The notes beneath the pieces are model-generated. The model had not been told where the DNA came from, ran no database searches, and saw only the letters and a program-made list of their open reading frames with translations. A stretch of DNA of 64,000 bases from positions 27,841,501 through 27,905,500 of the forward strand of contig CM076152.1 in the NCBI GenBank assembly GCA_038025085.1. The letters run 5' to 3'. The position numbers were made by a program, and so were the translations under genes. Positions 13,862 through 27,000 of this stretch are shown piece after piece; position 1 is the stretch's first letter; each line of letters opens with the position of its first letter. The stretch is from Tetragonia tetragonoides (lineage: Eukaryota; Streptophyta; Magnoliopsida; Caryophyllales; Aizoaceae).

Positions 13862-15818
13862 TTAAGACATCCAATTAGTGAAATTAATATCATGATACAT
13901 TAAAAATACTAACCTATCACTATACGCAACAGTGTTGAATACATACTGCATCAACTTCACCTCACTCGTTTTGAACTGGCATCTCTCCACCACCTTTTCA
14001 AATGCTTTTAAAGGGGTTGGCAAATCGTTTGTTTTTATAACACATTTCGGAGAAGAGACCTCGAATAACACAGTCTCCTTCTCACTTGTGATCATCACAT
14101 TGTCAATGACATCATTAAAACTGTTTTCGGGGTGTAGCGTCAGATCAACCGCCTCTAATAGTGCACCTTCATTCTCACCCGGCTTTGCCTTCTTCCTCAA
14201 CTCTTCCTCTATTTCCAAAAGATCATCATGTCCATCCTCTCCGTGTTATTTAAGCTTTTTTTTCTTCGGGCTCTTCTTTGGCTTTCATCGAGCACGGGTG
14301 AAAGGCGTTTGTTTCTGGGTCCCGGGTTTGCGCTTTTTCAGAGTTCGTAGCATATAAGGACTCTTCACCGGGGGACCGTGCTTCATAGTATGCACTCCGG
14401 GAGGAAATTAGTTATCAACTTTTTCCTCCAACTCTTGAAGAACCTTTTCACTAAGTAAGTCGTCTGGCGACGTAATACCTTTTGGGGGCGGATAATTGTA
14501 TTTCTCATCACGAATGGCTTTCTCTGCCAATGTCCCAGCAAAGCTAAATGCTTTTTCCACCTCCGTGATCCTTAACGGAGTTTGATTCCCAACGACTCCC
14601 CTTATTGTGGCCCTTTCGCTCATAATTCTCTTCTACCGGCGACTTCTCATTCTTCAAAATTTTTCCCATTGTGTCCATCAATTCATTATGCCTTTTATCA
14701 GACAGTTCTTCCATCGATTTCTGTCTTGTCCCAATTTTCCCAACTTTACTAAACATACTCTCAACCTTCAGATCTTGTCATTGTTGGGCTTCCCTTAGAT
14801 GAGCCAGCTCTTGCAATACAGAAGAAAGATCAATTGTACGCCGCTGCTTAGTTACGATCTTCAATTTCAGTTTCACCGACAATGGTTTCAGCGTTGAGAA
14901 AACCTTCTCTTCCATCCACAACCCCCAAACAAAGTCATTTGTACCCATGGACTGTTCAGAGTCCTTTACATCTCCCACGTGCACCAGAAATAATAGCTTC
15001 AACAAAAAAAAAATATTAATGTCACTTCAATTGTATCATGTAGAAAAATAATGTCTAACAAAATTCAGTAATTGCACTAACCATCAAAAGATGCATGCAT
15101 CCATCAACATTCTTCCGCTCTCCGCTGTCATATTTTTCTATTCAGCTACAAAGGTACCACAATAGATAATTTGCACAATTCAAATTTGGAATACGCCCTA
15201 TGTCTTTCACTTTGTGTAACATGGATTGCTTTTGGGTAATTTGTGGCTAGGACACAAATAACCTGTCAATACATACAATACCACCATAGTCTTGAAGATC
15301 CCCAACTCTTCGGCTCCGTTTATTGGCATCCTCATGATTGCCTCCTCAGACCCAGATTTCGTGATGTCTCCATAATATTTCTTCAGAAGGAAAAAGTCTT
15401 TGTAAGAGCCTGAGTATTCGCCATCAAATCCTTCATCCTTAAACCTCACTAGCTTTTCCACTTGCTCTGCAGTGATAGGCCACCAGCTTCCATTAATGTC
15501 AACCATGTGTGAAGTTGGATAGTACTGCTCCACCATCTAGTACACAACACTCCTTCGGACATGGTGGGCATGCATCCCGATAAGTGTACCAACCCCTAGG
15601 CCCCTCACGATCTCTCTCTTCTCATTGGGAAAGTCAGACAACAATTTCACAACACTGTGCGGGTTACACCCCATATTTTCCTTTCGCCCACACTTTCGCT
15701 CTTTATACTCCGTTGACCTTTTTTTCTGCTCAAGCTTATACTTAGACTTATCCTCCAAGGATGCATCGTGCCAGGCGTCTACTATTAGACAGGTTTGTTT
15801 CAACATAATATTAAACAT
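13862..15818 (-). pseudogene. Decayed MULE/Ulp1-type transposon gene
   Basis: A chain of minus-strand open stretches (15818-15537, 15536-15207, 15005-14778, 14756-14544, 14623-14408, 14218-13862) reads in one general direction with stops and frame changes. A segment near 15250-15290 reads FKTMVVLYVLTGYLCP. That resembles the start of the DUF1985/plant-mobile-type proteins that precede a Ulp1 cysteine protease in captured KI-MULE genes. The last segment (LMQYVFNTVAYSDRLVF) resembles the part just before the protease core. No catalytic His-Asp-Cys region is visible; the LTR element ends only about 150 bp further on and may have cut it off. Family assignment is tentative; the pseudogene status is clear. 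Confidence 0.45.
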
Positions 15819-15829
15819 CAGTATTTAAT

Positions 15830-17260
15830 CATATTTCAATAAGATGACCTTGATGTATGATATTTACCTGTCTCTTGATTGTTAATAAGCCCTTCAACTT
15901 TTTCCTATTGTTTTTCTTGAACTCCTTTATGCAATGCAACAACACAAACACACTCAATTTTAAAACGTAGAAGATCGATTCGTTGTTAGAATGTTTATGT
16001 ATTCAACTCCTTACGAGAATATAATATAGGAAGAAGTAGGTCGCTTTAGAGGAACGTCGACACGACACTCATCTTCACACTTATTCACATCAGTTGAAGG
16101 AATTGTTTTCTGTTTTGATACCATCAAATCTACAAACAATTCTACACTTCAATATCTATATTGACAACAACTAAAGAATAAAATATTTTGGGAAATATGA
16201 ATTTAACAATTACAAGACTTTTTCAAATGTATACTTACTAATGGTGCATCATCAATGTTACATTTTCCTTCTTCACAAATAGTTATATACATACTGCTGA
16301 AACAAATTTTAAAACAATGCTGCACCAAGTCTTTGTCCTGATCGACGAAGAACTTACAAATACTTTTCCCATTTCAAATCAACGTCAACCTATTACACCA
16401 TGTTTAAGTTAATGTCGACCATTTCTGTTTGACAACTTTTACAACGGCCGACTAATAACAATAACCAGTATGCCTATCATATTTACTCGCATTTAAGGTA
16501 ATTTAAAGTAATACCTATCCACCATCAATTGTAATTGTATACCAATAATATCCCACTTTCTAAAAGTCTCAAACAAATACAAATAATTTTGGAGGACATT
16601 GTACATCACAAGTAAAGTTTTTGTAGTACACCATTATATACAAATAGTTGATTCTCACTTTCATATTCCATCGTATGCCAATGCAACTTTGAACTATAGT
16701 AATTTACTCCAAATGAGGACTTCAATTTTCCTTCGTAATAATCGACCTACTCTATCTACCCACCTTCTTCTGGTAACTCAAGAGTCCCCCAACTCCTTTG
16801 TAATATCCTTCAAACTATAACCAAACTAAACTTACTCCATCATTAATTGCCAAAATGGCGACTATTTCAATCATGTTTCTAACCTACCTTACTCCATCTT
16901 CAACCACTAAATTAACATATAATTTAAAGGAATCTGTTGTACATATAATCATAAAATTTTCAAATTCAACTACTCTGCAAAGTTACAATTCCTTTTATTA
17001 CAATTAATTTCCAAACTAGTTTACTCTAATTACCCAACTTCATTAAGAATTATAACATAAATATTCCAATTTTGAGAAGAAAATAACCAATACACAACAT
17101 GTATGAAAACAATATCAATGGCAGTCCAATTGTACATCACAATTGTTGAAAGTGAAAACTTAATCAAACATATAATATAACTATGATTTTCTTTACAATT
17201 TGAACATCACTAACCTATATATGGACAATGAAGGTGAAATCAAACAGCTTTCTTCACTGG
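15830..17260. other. AT-rich stretch without recognisable gene
   Basis: Low-GC sequence with only short open frames and no domain, RNA gene or transposon terminus that I can recognise. Confidence 0.5.
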
Positions 17261-17262
17261 GC

Positions 17263-17276
17263 AGAGAGAAAGAGAG

Positions 17277-17332
<56 letters not shown>
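17263..17332 (+). repeat. (GA)n microsatellite
   Basis: About 27 GA units from 17279, preceded by GAGAGAAAGAGAGAGAGGA. Confidence 0.95.
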
Positions 17333-17335
<3 letters not shown>

Positions 17336-17600
17336 TTTGACAGAGAAAGAAGGAGCTCCACTCAGAGAAAAAATAAGGGAAAGTCATGTTTTTTTTTTTC
17401 ATAAACTCAAATTTCCCACTTGCCAGCCTCTTTGGCTCCAACCGGTTGCATGTCAGAGAGTGGACGGCTCAAATTTGTTCTGTATATTCAATGACCAAGA
17501 TTTAATATTGTACTCGCACTACACGGTACAACACAACATAGTAGAAGCGCCCGCCTTAATGAGCCTCTTAAAATGCCCACAAATTAAAGTACATTATAGC

Positions 17601-17612
17601 TACTACTACTAC

Positions 17613-17665
<53 letters not shown>

Positions 17666-17690
17666 TTACTATTATTATTATTATCATCAT
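17601..17690 (+). repeat. (TAA)n microsatellite with TAC/TCA flanks
   Basis: TACTACTACTAC leads into about 18 TAA units. These switch to ATT and then ATC units on the far side, so the array is partly an inverted repeat. Confidence 0.95.
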
Positions 17691-18053
17691 TATTTCCTTG
17701 ATAAGACAATGATAGATAGTTTTAGGAGATAAGAAAATTTCTTATAGCACGTATAATATTCTGATCAGTCACCACTTTCATTATGCTAGCGCTTTACAAA
17801 AAAATTCGGTGAAATGAGGGTCATTTTAGTAAAATAATTGTCATTTTTCATTTTAAGTGACTCATACATTTTAAAATATAGACCCTATTATTTATTTATT
17901 TTTGAAAATGGTTAGTATATTGCAAGGCGACACCCCGGTGTGAGGAACATTTACAAGAGGTAGAGCAGCTAGCATTAAACTAGCCCTCAAATTACATCAG
18001 TAGAGAGAAACCAAAAATAAGAAGGCAAGCGCTATACAATATACTTGTAGTAT

Positions 18054-21000
18054 CTAATCGAGACTAAGTTTTGGACGTGATGTGTGATCTGCTGATCTAG
18101 AGCCTTTGTCAAAGCATCTATTATTTTTTTCTCTCCAGAGCTCAAAAATTGTGGCTGCAACTGCAAGGGCAACTCTCTTCTTCATTTGCGGACTTTTTCC
18201 TCTAACTCTTAGTTTGAACCATTGAAGTTCCTGACGAAGTGAACGAGATTTTCTATGCAATTTTAGCCGGTTTAGGATGCTTTGCCAAACCTGTTGAGTA
18301 AACGGGCATTGGAAGAAGAGATGTTTGCAGGTTTTAGAGGCCTTGTAGCAGAGGGAGCATCTATTGACAGTATGCATACCCCTACTGCAACTGATCAATG
18401 GTTGAAAGATTTCCATAAGCAGCAATCCAGAGAATAATCTTGTGACGAGGCATGGACATGGGACTCAGTATGGTTCTATTCCAGTGGCATTTGTCTGCAG
18501 TTGTTCTAAACACATTATAGGCTTCCTGAACAATGTATTTACCACTTACCAGCCATTTCTGCATGAGAGCTTGAGCGGCACAGATGCTACCCATTTTATC
18601 ATTGAAGATGTCCCTTGTTTGCAGGAGTTTCCTCCAAAGCCAAGCATCATTTTGCTTCACAGTGACATTCCAAATGGACAAGAGTTTTAGATGGTAATGA
18701 GTAATCCATCTAGCAAATAAACTGTCAGGTTTTCATGCTATGATCCAAATCCATCTCAGAAAAAGAGCTTTATTCGAAGGGAGGGTATCCTTGATGTTCA
18801 AACCACCTTCTTCATAGGGCATACTGATTTGTTGCCAACTCATAAAACAAAGCTTGTGCTTATTCTCACTGCTGCCCCAAAAAAAGGCTCTTTTAATTTT
18901 ATCCATTTCTTCAGTAATAGCCTTTAGCAGAATAAAAGTTGATCCCTAAAAGTTGCTCAGGCTAAAAATCACAGAATTCAGAAGTTGTGCCTTCCCTGCA
19001 TAATGAAGCAGTTTAGAAGAACAGTGTAAAGTATGTTTTTTAATATTGTCCAAGAAGGGCTGACATAAGGCCAGTGTAAGCCTGGAGGCACTTAAGGGAA
19101 CCCCAATATATTGAAAAGGTAGCTTTCCTTCAGCATATCTAGTAGTCATGAGAATTTCATCTTTGATTGAAGGAGAGACACCACCAAAGTAGATGTTAGT
19201 TTTAGAAGGATTAGGTTGCAAACCTGAAAGTGATGCAAAGTTATTGACGACTTCAACAAGAGTCTTGACTGATGGAACATCTCCTCCTGCATAGAGAAGT
19301 AAGTCATCCGCAAAGTTGAGGTGAGTGAGCTTGAGATGGCTACACTTAGGATGGAAGCTAAACTGATTGGTGGCACAAGCTTTCCTGATCATTCTTGACA
19401 AAGCCTCCACACTAAGGCGAAGAGGTAAGGAGACATGGGATCTCCTTGCCTAACACTCCTTTTGCGTGCAAAATAACCTTCAGACTGGCCATTTATCTTG
19501 AGTGAGAACATAGAGGTAGAGAGATAGAGCATAATCCAATCAATAAAATTCCTAGGGAAACCCATAGTAGCCATAATGTTTTGAAGAGAGTTCCAGTCAA
19601 AGGAATCAAATGCTTTCTCAATATCAACCTTAATCACCATCATATGAGAAATATTTTTCCTGCTATTGTATTTTATGAGCTCATGGGTAAGGAAAATGTT
19701 ATTAAAAAGGCTACGCCCTATAAAGAAGGCAGCTTGATCTTCTCCAACAACACAAGGAATAACAGATTGCATCCTATCTGCAATAACTTTGGTTATTGTT
19801 TTATAAAGAACTAAACAATAGGAGATGGGCCTGAGTCAGTGACATTTGAAGAGATGTTACTCTTAGGAATGAGGAAAACGAGAGTGGGATTTATTTTCTT
19901 CAGGAGCTTCTTTTGCTGGAAAAAATCTTTGATACCTTCACAATTATCCTGACCAACCATAGACCAGGCAGCTTTGATTTCCTCACTTGTTACTGGCTTG
20001 ACAAGGTCATGTGCAATATCTACAGGCAGCTGAGGACCTTCAAAGAGAGTTGAATCAAAAGAGGAGACAGATACAGCTTGTCCAAAGAGCTGCTCATAAT
20101 AATTAAGGAACATATTGCAGATTCCAGAAGCACTGGTCTGAAGTTGCCCATGCATGTCATGTATAAAGACCACTCTAGACTGTAACTTCCTGTCTACAAT
20201 TGTAGCATGGAAATAGGCCACATTTTCGTCACAAAGGGAGACATAAGTTATTTTTGCCCTATGATTTAAAGCATTGAACTCGGCCTTCTTAAATCGGGTA
20301 TACTTATCATAGAGTACTTTTTCATCCTGTTGCATAGTAAGATTATAAGGATTATCATACAGAGACTTCTGTGAAGTAAAAAGCTCAGCTTGAACTTTTT
20401 GAACTTTTTCAGTGAGCTTGCGAAAATGGTCCTGATGAAGCTTCTTTAAAGCAGGTTTGAGTAGCTTCAATTTAATAGCAACCTTGAACATTTTGCAGCC
20501 AGTGACAAGGGAGGTCCAAATGCCCTGTACAGTGGGGAGAAAGTCTTTATGCAAGCTCCAACAGTTAAGATATTTGAAAGGAACCCTGCAATGTGAGCTA
20601 GAGTTTTCATGAACATGAACCAAACTAGTAGAGTGATCGGAGATGCCAGCTGGAAGGAAATCCACATTGATGGGAGGACCATTCATACACCATTTGTCAT
20701 TTAGGAGAACTCTATCTAGCTTACACTGAATTTTATACTGACATTGCTGCTTATTGGACCAAGTGAAGAAGAGACGAGAGGAGGGTGAATCTTGCAAATG
20801 TGCAGCAGAGGCACAAGCTTGAAAATCAGGTATAATGCTGAAGGCAGGGATCAGCATAGCTACACCTCTTAAAAGTTGAGAGTGTGACATTAAGTCACCA
20901 AGAACTAAGAGAGGGGAGTGGAGGAACTGCTCCAAGCAATCAGATCAGCCTAGAGCTTCTTCCTATCAGAGCCATCATTGCTAGCATAGACCATGACAAA

Positions 21001-21312
21001 AGAAAAGGAAATACCAGACTTGCAAGAAGTAAACGTACCAAAGAGACCTTGATCATTAGTCAAGGTGATATCAACAGTCACATTTTGAGGATTCCACAGG
21101 AGCCAGATGCGACCATTATAGTGATGAGCATAGTTATGACACAAAGAAAATCTAACAAAGGATTTTTTTGGTGATTTCAACATATTTCTAAGTTTGACCT
21201 TGGTCTCGACAAAGCCCAAAAGATCAATTTTATTATGGAACAAGTAGCTTTTCACATCTTGTTGCTTTATGGGGTCATTTAAACCCCTGATATTCCAAGC
21301 AGAAATAATCAT
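18054..21312 (-). pseudogene. LINE ORF2: endonuclease, reverse transcriptase, zf-RVT; broken
   Basis: The start at 21312 reads MIISAWNIRGLNDP, the APE-type endonuclease N-terminus, with VETK shortly after. A frameshift follows near 20940. The next frame (20935-19811) has LVLGDLM where GDFN is usual, then GISDHS, the SDH catalytic motif. RT motifs follow in further frames: AFDSFDWNSL and RQGDPMSPYLFAL (19772-19389), then FADDLLLYAGG (19410-18946). The C-terminus (18681-18054) has a zf-RVT region with CSLCYKASKTCKHLFFQCP. At least four frame breaks are needed, so no functional polyprotein is made. Confidence 0.85.
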
Positions 21313-21547
21313 GGAGGTATGGACAGGGGTCCATCATTCACCTCATGAATGGCAGGAGGATCATTGTCTGAAATATTATCACCTTCCTCATCAAGGAAAT
21401 GAAAGAAAGATTGTATTGCAACATGTGAAAGCAATCCCTCAGCATCAGAACTGACAGTGGGGGTGTTCTTCTTTTTTGTAGGGTGGGGCTGCTTAGTAAT
21501 GACACAAGTAAATTTCTCCACATACGCCATTTCAGTTCCTCATAAGA

Positions 21548-22839
21548 TTAAACAGGGTTCTCAAGCTCAGGCTCAGATGGTACTGCCTCAGTCAATGCAC
21601 CCACACTTCTAGAAGGACCAGGCACTAGACTAGTCATGGGGCTGACAACAATCACATTCATAGATTGAAGTTCCTGCTCATGTGTTGTAGGTTTAGTTTT
21701 CTTTTTTTTTCCCCAGCTTGCATTTGCTGGCCACATGACCCAATTGGTGGCATTCCTTACAATAGTATGGGATCTACTTATAGAAAACCTCTTGCTTAAT
21801 AGACACACCAAAGGGTGTACGAGTGCCTATGTGTGCGGGTAACTCAGCTATGACAATGACAACTTCAATAAGCATTCTTGCATATGATACATTTTCCTTA
21901 GCACTTGTACATTTATCAGCAAACATTGGATGTCCTAGTTTACTAGATAACTTGCTTAGCCCACTAGAAGACCAAAACTGGACATCAAGATTTGGGAATT
22001 GCACCCACACGGGAACCCTAGTAATCTCCTCTTTAAGCACACAGAAATTTCGTGACCAAGGTTTAAGCAGCAAAGTTTTACTGCCCACAGTTCATGGTTC
22101 ACCTTTAAGAACTACATCCCTTCAAGAGATTGAAAGGGAAAGAAATACCAACCTTTTTGATAATTTAGCAACTCAGAAGCATGGACATGAGACCATTTTT
22201 ATTTTATAAAATCACACAGGACAGTAATTTCGGGTTTCCCCCCACAACAAAGTCAACAAGTGAATTCTTCGAGTAATAAATTTCAGAGGAAATGTCATCC
22301 ATGTTAAAGATAACTTCTTCAGAATTGAGAACTTCAGGACAAAAATTCAATTTGAGGCCATGACTAGGATGTCTATTATTAATAAGCAGACCCTTCCAAG
22401 AGGTTGCATGAACAATACTAGCATCAGTTTCACAGGCAACTATATCAAGATCGATTACAGAGGCATTTAATGCAACAACTTTAGGTATTTGATCATCAGT
22501 TATAAACCCTAAATTCTCCAAATTAGAGTTTAGACAATCAGGATTGTTACCTTCGATGTGTGGATTAATAATCTCAGTAGGAATTGGTGACGATTTCCCG
22601 CTATTAGAGGTCGCTGAAGGTCCAATTGGAGCTGAGAAAAGGAAATCCCCCAATTTTGACGGCGATCGCAAAACTGTATCTTCAAGTTGGGTCGAACCCT
22701 GTGATGCCGATTCCCCATCGATGACGCCATTTGAGGTATCATCAGAATCGCCATGAGAAGAGGAGCCCAAAACTGGTTTCTGATTCTTCGGAGGTCTTCC
22801 TCTTTTCCCATTCCCTCCCATGGCGGTTTTTGGCGGCAT
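21548..22839 (-). pseudogene. LINE ORF1 (nucleic-acid-binding protein), broken
   Basis: The start at 22839 gives MPPKTAMGG followed by a basic GKRGRPPKN stretch, an AT-hook-like motif. After a frame change comes a DUF4283-like block (22088-21774) with RVPVWVQFPNLDVQFW and KLGHPMFADK. A CCHC knuckle YCKECHQLGHVASKC follows at 21720-21761. An in-frame TAG sits just before the knuckle, after VFYK, where relatives usually have Trp (YEWxPxYC). A further shift lies at a run of A residues just after the knuckle. ORF1 proteins of this type coat LINE RNA. Confidence 0.8.
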
Positions 22840-23019
22840 AGAGAAACCAGCAGAGTTCTAACAAACTCGCAACCGAATAGAGACAATAGAGAGAGAAACT
22901 CCAAAATTTCCTATGTGACCCTATTATTTTACAATAAGGTTGTATCGCAAAAGACTTGCTCTATTCTTTAAATACAAATGTATTGTATAAAAAAAATCAA
23001 CAACTTATCTAAACATAGT

Positions 23020-23058
23020 AAAAGCAATTGCTCGTGCGTAGCACGGGTTTACTCCTAG
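23020..23058 (+). mobile_element. Helitron 3' terminus
   Basis: The hairpin CGTGC-GTA-GCACG (23033-23045) is followed by GGTTTACTCCTAG and then a T at 23059. A GC-rich hairpin about 10-12 bases before a CTAG end abutting T is the plant Helitron 3' signature. The matching 5' TC end was not found. It may lie left of the LINE at 17894, which would then have inserted into the Helitron. Confidence 0.65.
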
Positions 23059-23064
23059 TTTTTA

Positions 23065-23440
23065 CCATTTCAAGCAGGAGTTGAAATGGCACTCTATATA
23101 TATGTGAAAGGGAAGTAGAATGACAAAAGAGTGAAAATAGCTACTCTTAGTGCTATTGTCTACTAACTTTGGGCTGAGAGGAATAGAAGGATTTTCAGGA
23201 TGAAAAGAGAACTCCCTTGCAGTTGGTTAATCTCATAAAAATTTGTGTGTATGTGAGAATGTATGGTTTCATGGAGCATGAAAATGCCAGAATAGGTTTG
23301 GATAGTATTTTGTGAGGGTGTTTGTTTGTGTGTGTTGTACATGCTATCTCATGTACTTCTACGATCCTTTGTTTGATTCTTACCCCTAGTGGAAGAATAT
23401 AGAAGTATACCTGATTCTTTCAACAATAAAAAAAAAAGAT
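23065..23440 (+). mobile_element. 3' fragment of a LINE, plus strand
   Basis: Translating near 23150-23200 gives LWAERNRRIFRMKRE, the conserved C-terminal motif of plant LINE ORF2, with stops around it. The fragment ends in CAACAATAAAAAAAAAAG, an A-rich tail. Only the last few hundred bases survive, as expected of 5' truncation. Confidence 0.65.
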
Positions 23441-23442
23441 AA

Positions 23443-24076
23443 AGTAGTATCAAAAACTCTCAAATAAGAACATGAACTTACTTTCTTTACAAGAAAAAAT
23501 AAAAATGTCTATGATACATGACTCGATCTACACCATCCGCATAAGATTGCTTTTCTTTATCTTGTTTGACACAGGCTATCAATTTCATTTGAATCTCTAC
23601 ACCATCCGCATAACTAGCACACCTATTACAATACCATAATGAATAGACTAAGTTGAACTATCGCACAACCGGGTTCCAAAAGTAGTAGTTTCTCATTTCT
23701 TATATACGTGTTATCTAATTAGCTTTTCCTTTGAGGTAAATTTTTCTTTTATATTTTATAATATTAGATGTAATTACACAGTAATGAAAAAAACATTGAT
23801 AGTTTTGTATTTGCTTGACGAACACTCTAATATGATGTGCTAATAATTTTTACTAATATATATGAAAGAAATACTAATAGTCACTAATAAATCTCAAAAG
23901 TTACATTTAATAACTGAGGGAGGAAGAGCCACTCATACATCAACAATATATAACGAATGTACATGAATGATTTCTCGTCCAATAATGTTGGGGTTGGATA
24001 TCTTGTATATCCAAGCAGGGAGTTGATCAAATCCTCAATTGATATTTCCCAAAGAGAATTCGAATATAATTTCCTG
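23443..24076. other. Spacer between LINE tail and transporter gene
   Basis: AT-rich, with no coding frame recognised. The part nearest 24076 should hold the 3' untranslated region of the transporter on the minus strand. Confidence 0.5.
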
Positions 24077-27000
24077 TTATAGATTAATTGAAGCCTGAAT
24101 TTCTTCCAATGTCTTTCCCTTAGTCTCAGGTACTATCTTTGCTACAAAGAAGACCGTGAGTATACAAAATCCAGCGTAGATGAAAAATGTACCTGGTTAG
24201 TGCAAGATAAATATATGTATATGTCAATGTTTACTGAAAATAGTATAGATACAAAAACTCATATAAGATGGCCTCATGAATGAGGCTTGATATTCGCTTA
24301 GAGCAAAAAAGTGATACCGCCATACATGAAAACTGATATCTCCAGACAAAAAAATGATATCTCATCCAAGAGGTCGACACATAAAAGAGTTTTTGTAATA
24401 TAAAATGGATTTCTTGTGAGAGAAGCTTGTATCTTACCAGCTGGGCTCCAGCTTATCATGAAGTTGAAGGTGTAAGACACAAGCCAGGCTCCTGACCAGC
24501 ATATTAAAACTACTAAGCTTCCAGCAACCCCCTTCACATTAATTGGGAATATCTAGTAGAAAAGAAATTGTATTATTGAAGCAAACACTAACTAAAATAT
24601 AAATCTTATCTAAAATATGCTAGAATACCCAAAAGTATTTCACATTTGACAAATTAATAGTGTCATAATTCATATTTTTTTGTGAATTAGTAAAATTAAG
24701 AATGGCTTAAGTGTGTATGATCCTGGGAAAAAATGATAATAATAAAAATCACAAAATAAAAATCCAACCTCGGACATCATGACCCAAGGAATTGCGCCCA
24801 TTCCTATTGAGAAGGTTGAGATATATATCTGCATTTTCACGGGATATTTATCAAGCTATTTTTTTAATTATTTGTACACAGAAATAAAGCTTTTGTAACT
24901 TTTTTTTAATTTTTTTATAATAATCAAATCAATTTATATGATTCATTAGCTTACCATGACTCCGGAAACAGCTAAAATAGGCACCACTTCGAGTAATAGA
25001 CCATTGCTCTGGAAGTATTCACCAACATATTAAGATTTGGGTTATAATAGTAATCAAAAAATTAAAAGTAATATTTGGCAAACTTTATTTACCTTTAGTA
25101 AGAAGCCAGTTCCTGTCAAAAAGCAACCAATAAATGTTCCAGTGGCTGATACCTTTTACAATCAAAATTAAAAAATCAGTTGCCTTGAAAGAAATATGGA
25201 TACAAGAACAATAAGTGTTCACATATAATTTTATATGACACTTTTTTATTCTTATGTTTTCATTTGCTATTCTGAGAATTTATTAAAAACATTTTTCTTT
25301 AACAACTCTAGACTCACAATTTTAATTATTTTCTTTAAAAGCTCTTCGCTCTAGTATAGAATCAACATCAATAACTTAGAAACTTTTTCAAGTACACTAG
25401 GATATATATTTTTCTCTTTTTTGTACGTACAACTCCAACTGATCCATTATTATTTTTATTATTCATATACTCTATATGAAATGACATGGGAAAGAAAAAA
25501 AAAAAAGGGGGAGATGGGTATTGAGTGTCAATAATACCAATAGAAGTGGTCTTCTTCCGCATTTATCCATCAACATTGCTCCAATTAAAGTGATTGGTAC
25601 CTGAACAAGAGTCAAATGGCAAAGCGTGCAACCTCATCAAAAGACAATAATATAACACGGAGTATGTATTAAATAAGTTTTTTTATGAGACTGACTCAAG
25701 GTGAGGCCACCTTCATATATAAGCATCACGTCAATAAGACATCAAGATTGTATGAGTGACGTCACCTTAAAGTCGTCTCATACAAATTTTTGAGATATTT
25801 AATATAATGAGTGATGGTATTGCTGGGTTCAATATGAAACACTAAAGTCTTTTATATTTCCATATATAACGTAAATGACTTAGAAATTGTGATAGTGTTT
25901 TATGATTTGTTAATAACATTATCCTATCAAAATTAGTCAATTGTTATTTGTATAAATTTGTATACCTGAACAATGCCATAGATTGCGGTCCCAACTTTCC
26001 CCGAAGAAAGCCCTACAACTCACGTAAGAGGCAAATTTTAAAATGACTGAAGAATCATGGAGATGATTGAAGAAAATAATTATGGATATGTAATATCATG
26101 ATGCATATGTAAGCAATAAAAAAACTCTTTTTTTTATGACAAGGATAAGATTTAGTTTACCTGCTTGTACGAAGGTTTCGCTCACATAGAACCCAATTCC
26201 ATTAATTCCTCCAAATTGCTGAAGCACCATTACTCCCGCACCAATCTGCAAATTCAGGGATTTTAAGAATTTAATTTGTTGTTATAATCATGTGTGTCCA
26301 TCCTCCAAATAACACATTGTAAGTTTTTGGGTAGACTATCCAGGTGATGTGGATTACAAAACAAGCGTAGGTATTCAGATTTCAATAGATGATTTTCAAT
26401 TTATAAAAAAACAGAATACCAAAAAGTAGTAAATTAACATTAACATTTTTTTCCCTTGTTCCTTCCGTCGTTAATATTTCTTGACGTTTACAATACAAAC
26501 TACAACGTTATAGTGCAATCATGCATTTTTACTTTCGAATTCGATCGACGTTTATAGTGCACTTAATGTTCAACATAATTCAAGCTAAGGGTTATCCTAT
26601 GCTAATTTATTTTTTCTGGAGGGTATCCTCTGCTAGTTTTGTAGCAGTGTTGGAGCGTAGTTTATTTTATGAATTTAAGAAAAAATGTTAATAAAAAATA
26701 ACTCACAAGAGGCATTTGATGCAGGGTATTATTAAGGAGTACTTTATTTTTCAAAGGGAAAATGTTTAATTGATCATGTGGATTAGCAACCCCCATAATT
26801 TTATTGGCTGATCTTGTGAGAATTTCCCATAATTTAAATGTCTATATAGTAGGTGTGGGGTTCTTCTTTAAATACTCTAATTATTCATGTGAGCCGCTAA
26901 CCCACAGAGTCAACCTATTATATATTCTCCTTTTCAAAGAGTTAAAATCTCGATAAGACTCTACAACTTCATAGCCTCTTTTTTTTTGGTGGGAGGGAGG

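Larger units (their letters stand above)
17894..22916 (-). mobile_element. Near full-length L1-type LINE with 13-bp TSD
   Basis: The 13-mer GACCCTATTATTT is identical at 17881-17893 and 22917-22929. The element reads leftwards: a short 5' leader, an ORF1 with AT-hook and zinc knuckle, then an ORF2 with endonuclease, reverse transcriptase and C-terminal zinc-binding region, ending in a short A/T-rich AAAAATAAATAAAT tail beside the left TSD. At about 5.0 kb it is close to full size for plant L1 elements that lack RNase H. Both ORFs carry stops and frameshifts, so it is inactive, although the intact TSD argues for moderate age. Confidence 0.9.
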
